A stretch of DNA of 40,067 nt from Phaeoceros laevis (taxonomy: Eukaryota; Anthocerotophyta; Anthocerotopsida; Notothyladales): contig JBNGIQ010006075.1 of NCBI GenBank assembly GCA_049999765.1, positions 1 through 40,067 of the forward strand, written 5' to 3'. The translations under genes were made by a program, and so were the position numbers. Positions 39,936 to 40,067 of this stretch are shown piece by piece; positions within the stretch are counted from its first letter, which is position 1, and each line of letters starts with the position of its first letter. The notes under the pieces are model-generated. The model was given only the letters and a program-made list of their open reading frames with translations. It searched no databases and was not told the DNA's origin.

Positions 39936-40067
39936 CTATGGGCAGTTTGTGAGGCCCATTGCTGCACAGAACTTCTCATGTTTATCTTTTACTAGTGCCT
40001 TGGTTAGTACATCTGCTACATTATCACCAGTAGGCACATATTGAAGGTTAGCCTGGCCATTGCCTAT
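39936..40067 (-). pseudogene. Copia pol C-terminus (RNase H end), minus strand
   Basis: The last 43 codons of a Copia polyprotein run in from the right edge: LQYVPTGDN, then VADVLTKAL (the conserved NPADxxTKxL box), and a stop at 39936. There are no breaks in the visible part. It belongs to the same element as the LTR at 38937-39210, given orientation, spacing (about 0.73 kb) and the order pol, spacer, purine tract, LTR. Confidence 0.88.

Overview
The window is eukaryotic and dominated by repeats. It shows no operons, no bacterial gene order and no tRNA or rRNA genes that I can recognise. It contains parts of several LTR retrotransposons (Ty1/Copia and Ty3/Gypsy), one nearly complete L1-type LINE, LINE fragments, minisatellites and two assembly gaps (10 N and 400 N). 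Two Copia-type primer-binding sites match the 3' end of a plant-type initiator-Met tRNA (TGGTATCAGAGC). This suggests the green lineage (plant or alga), but I cannot name the organism.

Layout. Bases 1-2.9 kb hold the 3' half of a Copia element, its LTR, and a LINE fragment lodged in LTR-like sequence. Bases 2.8-4.2 kb hold a minus-strand Gypsy integrase whose C-terminus carries a PHD finger. Bases 4.9-6.5 kb are a complex duplication built on a 27-bp repeat. Bases 7.0-7.8 kb hold an F-box/zinc-finger gene. Bases 8.4-10.1 kb hold an unknown ORF and then the 5' half of an RNase H1-like hybrid-binding-domain plus F-box gene. That gene is split by a complete Copia element (10094-15808, 5-bp duplication CAGAG), and its zinc finger resumes at 15.81 kb, followed by a second module to 16.74 kb. 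Bases 17.5-18.2 kb hold another F-box/zinc-finger copy. Bases 19.8-24.6 kb hold an orphan L1-ORF1-like ORF, an unknown ORF, a reverse transcriptase scrap and a hybrid-binding plus RNase H-like ORF. Bases 26.2-27.1 kb hold an F-box/zinc-finger copy on the minus strand. Bases 27.5-34.5 kb hold the L1-type LINE, with a 1.08-kb insertion in its reverse transcriptase. Bases 35.7-36.9 kb hold two consecutive F-box/zinc-finger modules, the first preceded by a decayed hybrid-binding domain. Bases 37.7-40.07 kb hold an LTR, a segment with covarying hairpins, a Gypsy integrase scrap, and the 3' end of a second Copia copy on the minus strand.

The most novel content is a dispersed family of seven modules. 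Each has an F-box-like helix region followed about 10-15 residues later by a finger with near-invariant spacing C-x2-C-x8-H-x3-H, then a [FYV]H-containing stretch and a Trp-rich C-terminal region. At two loci the module is preceded by an RNase H1-type hybrid-binding domain. I know of no named family with this architecture. Most copies carry one or two in-frame stops but few frameshifts.

Most coding regions here are pseudogenes or borderline. Start positions are mostly unproven, and introns cannot be excluded anywhere. Stretches with no recognised feature are listed as such.
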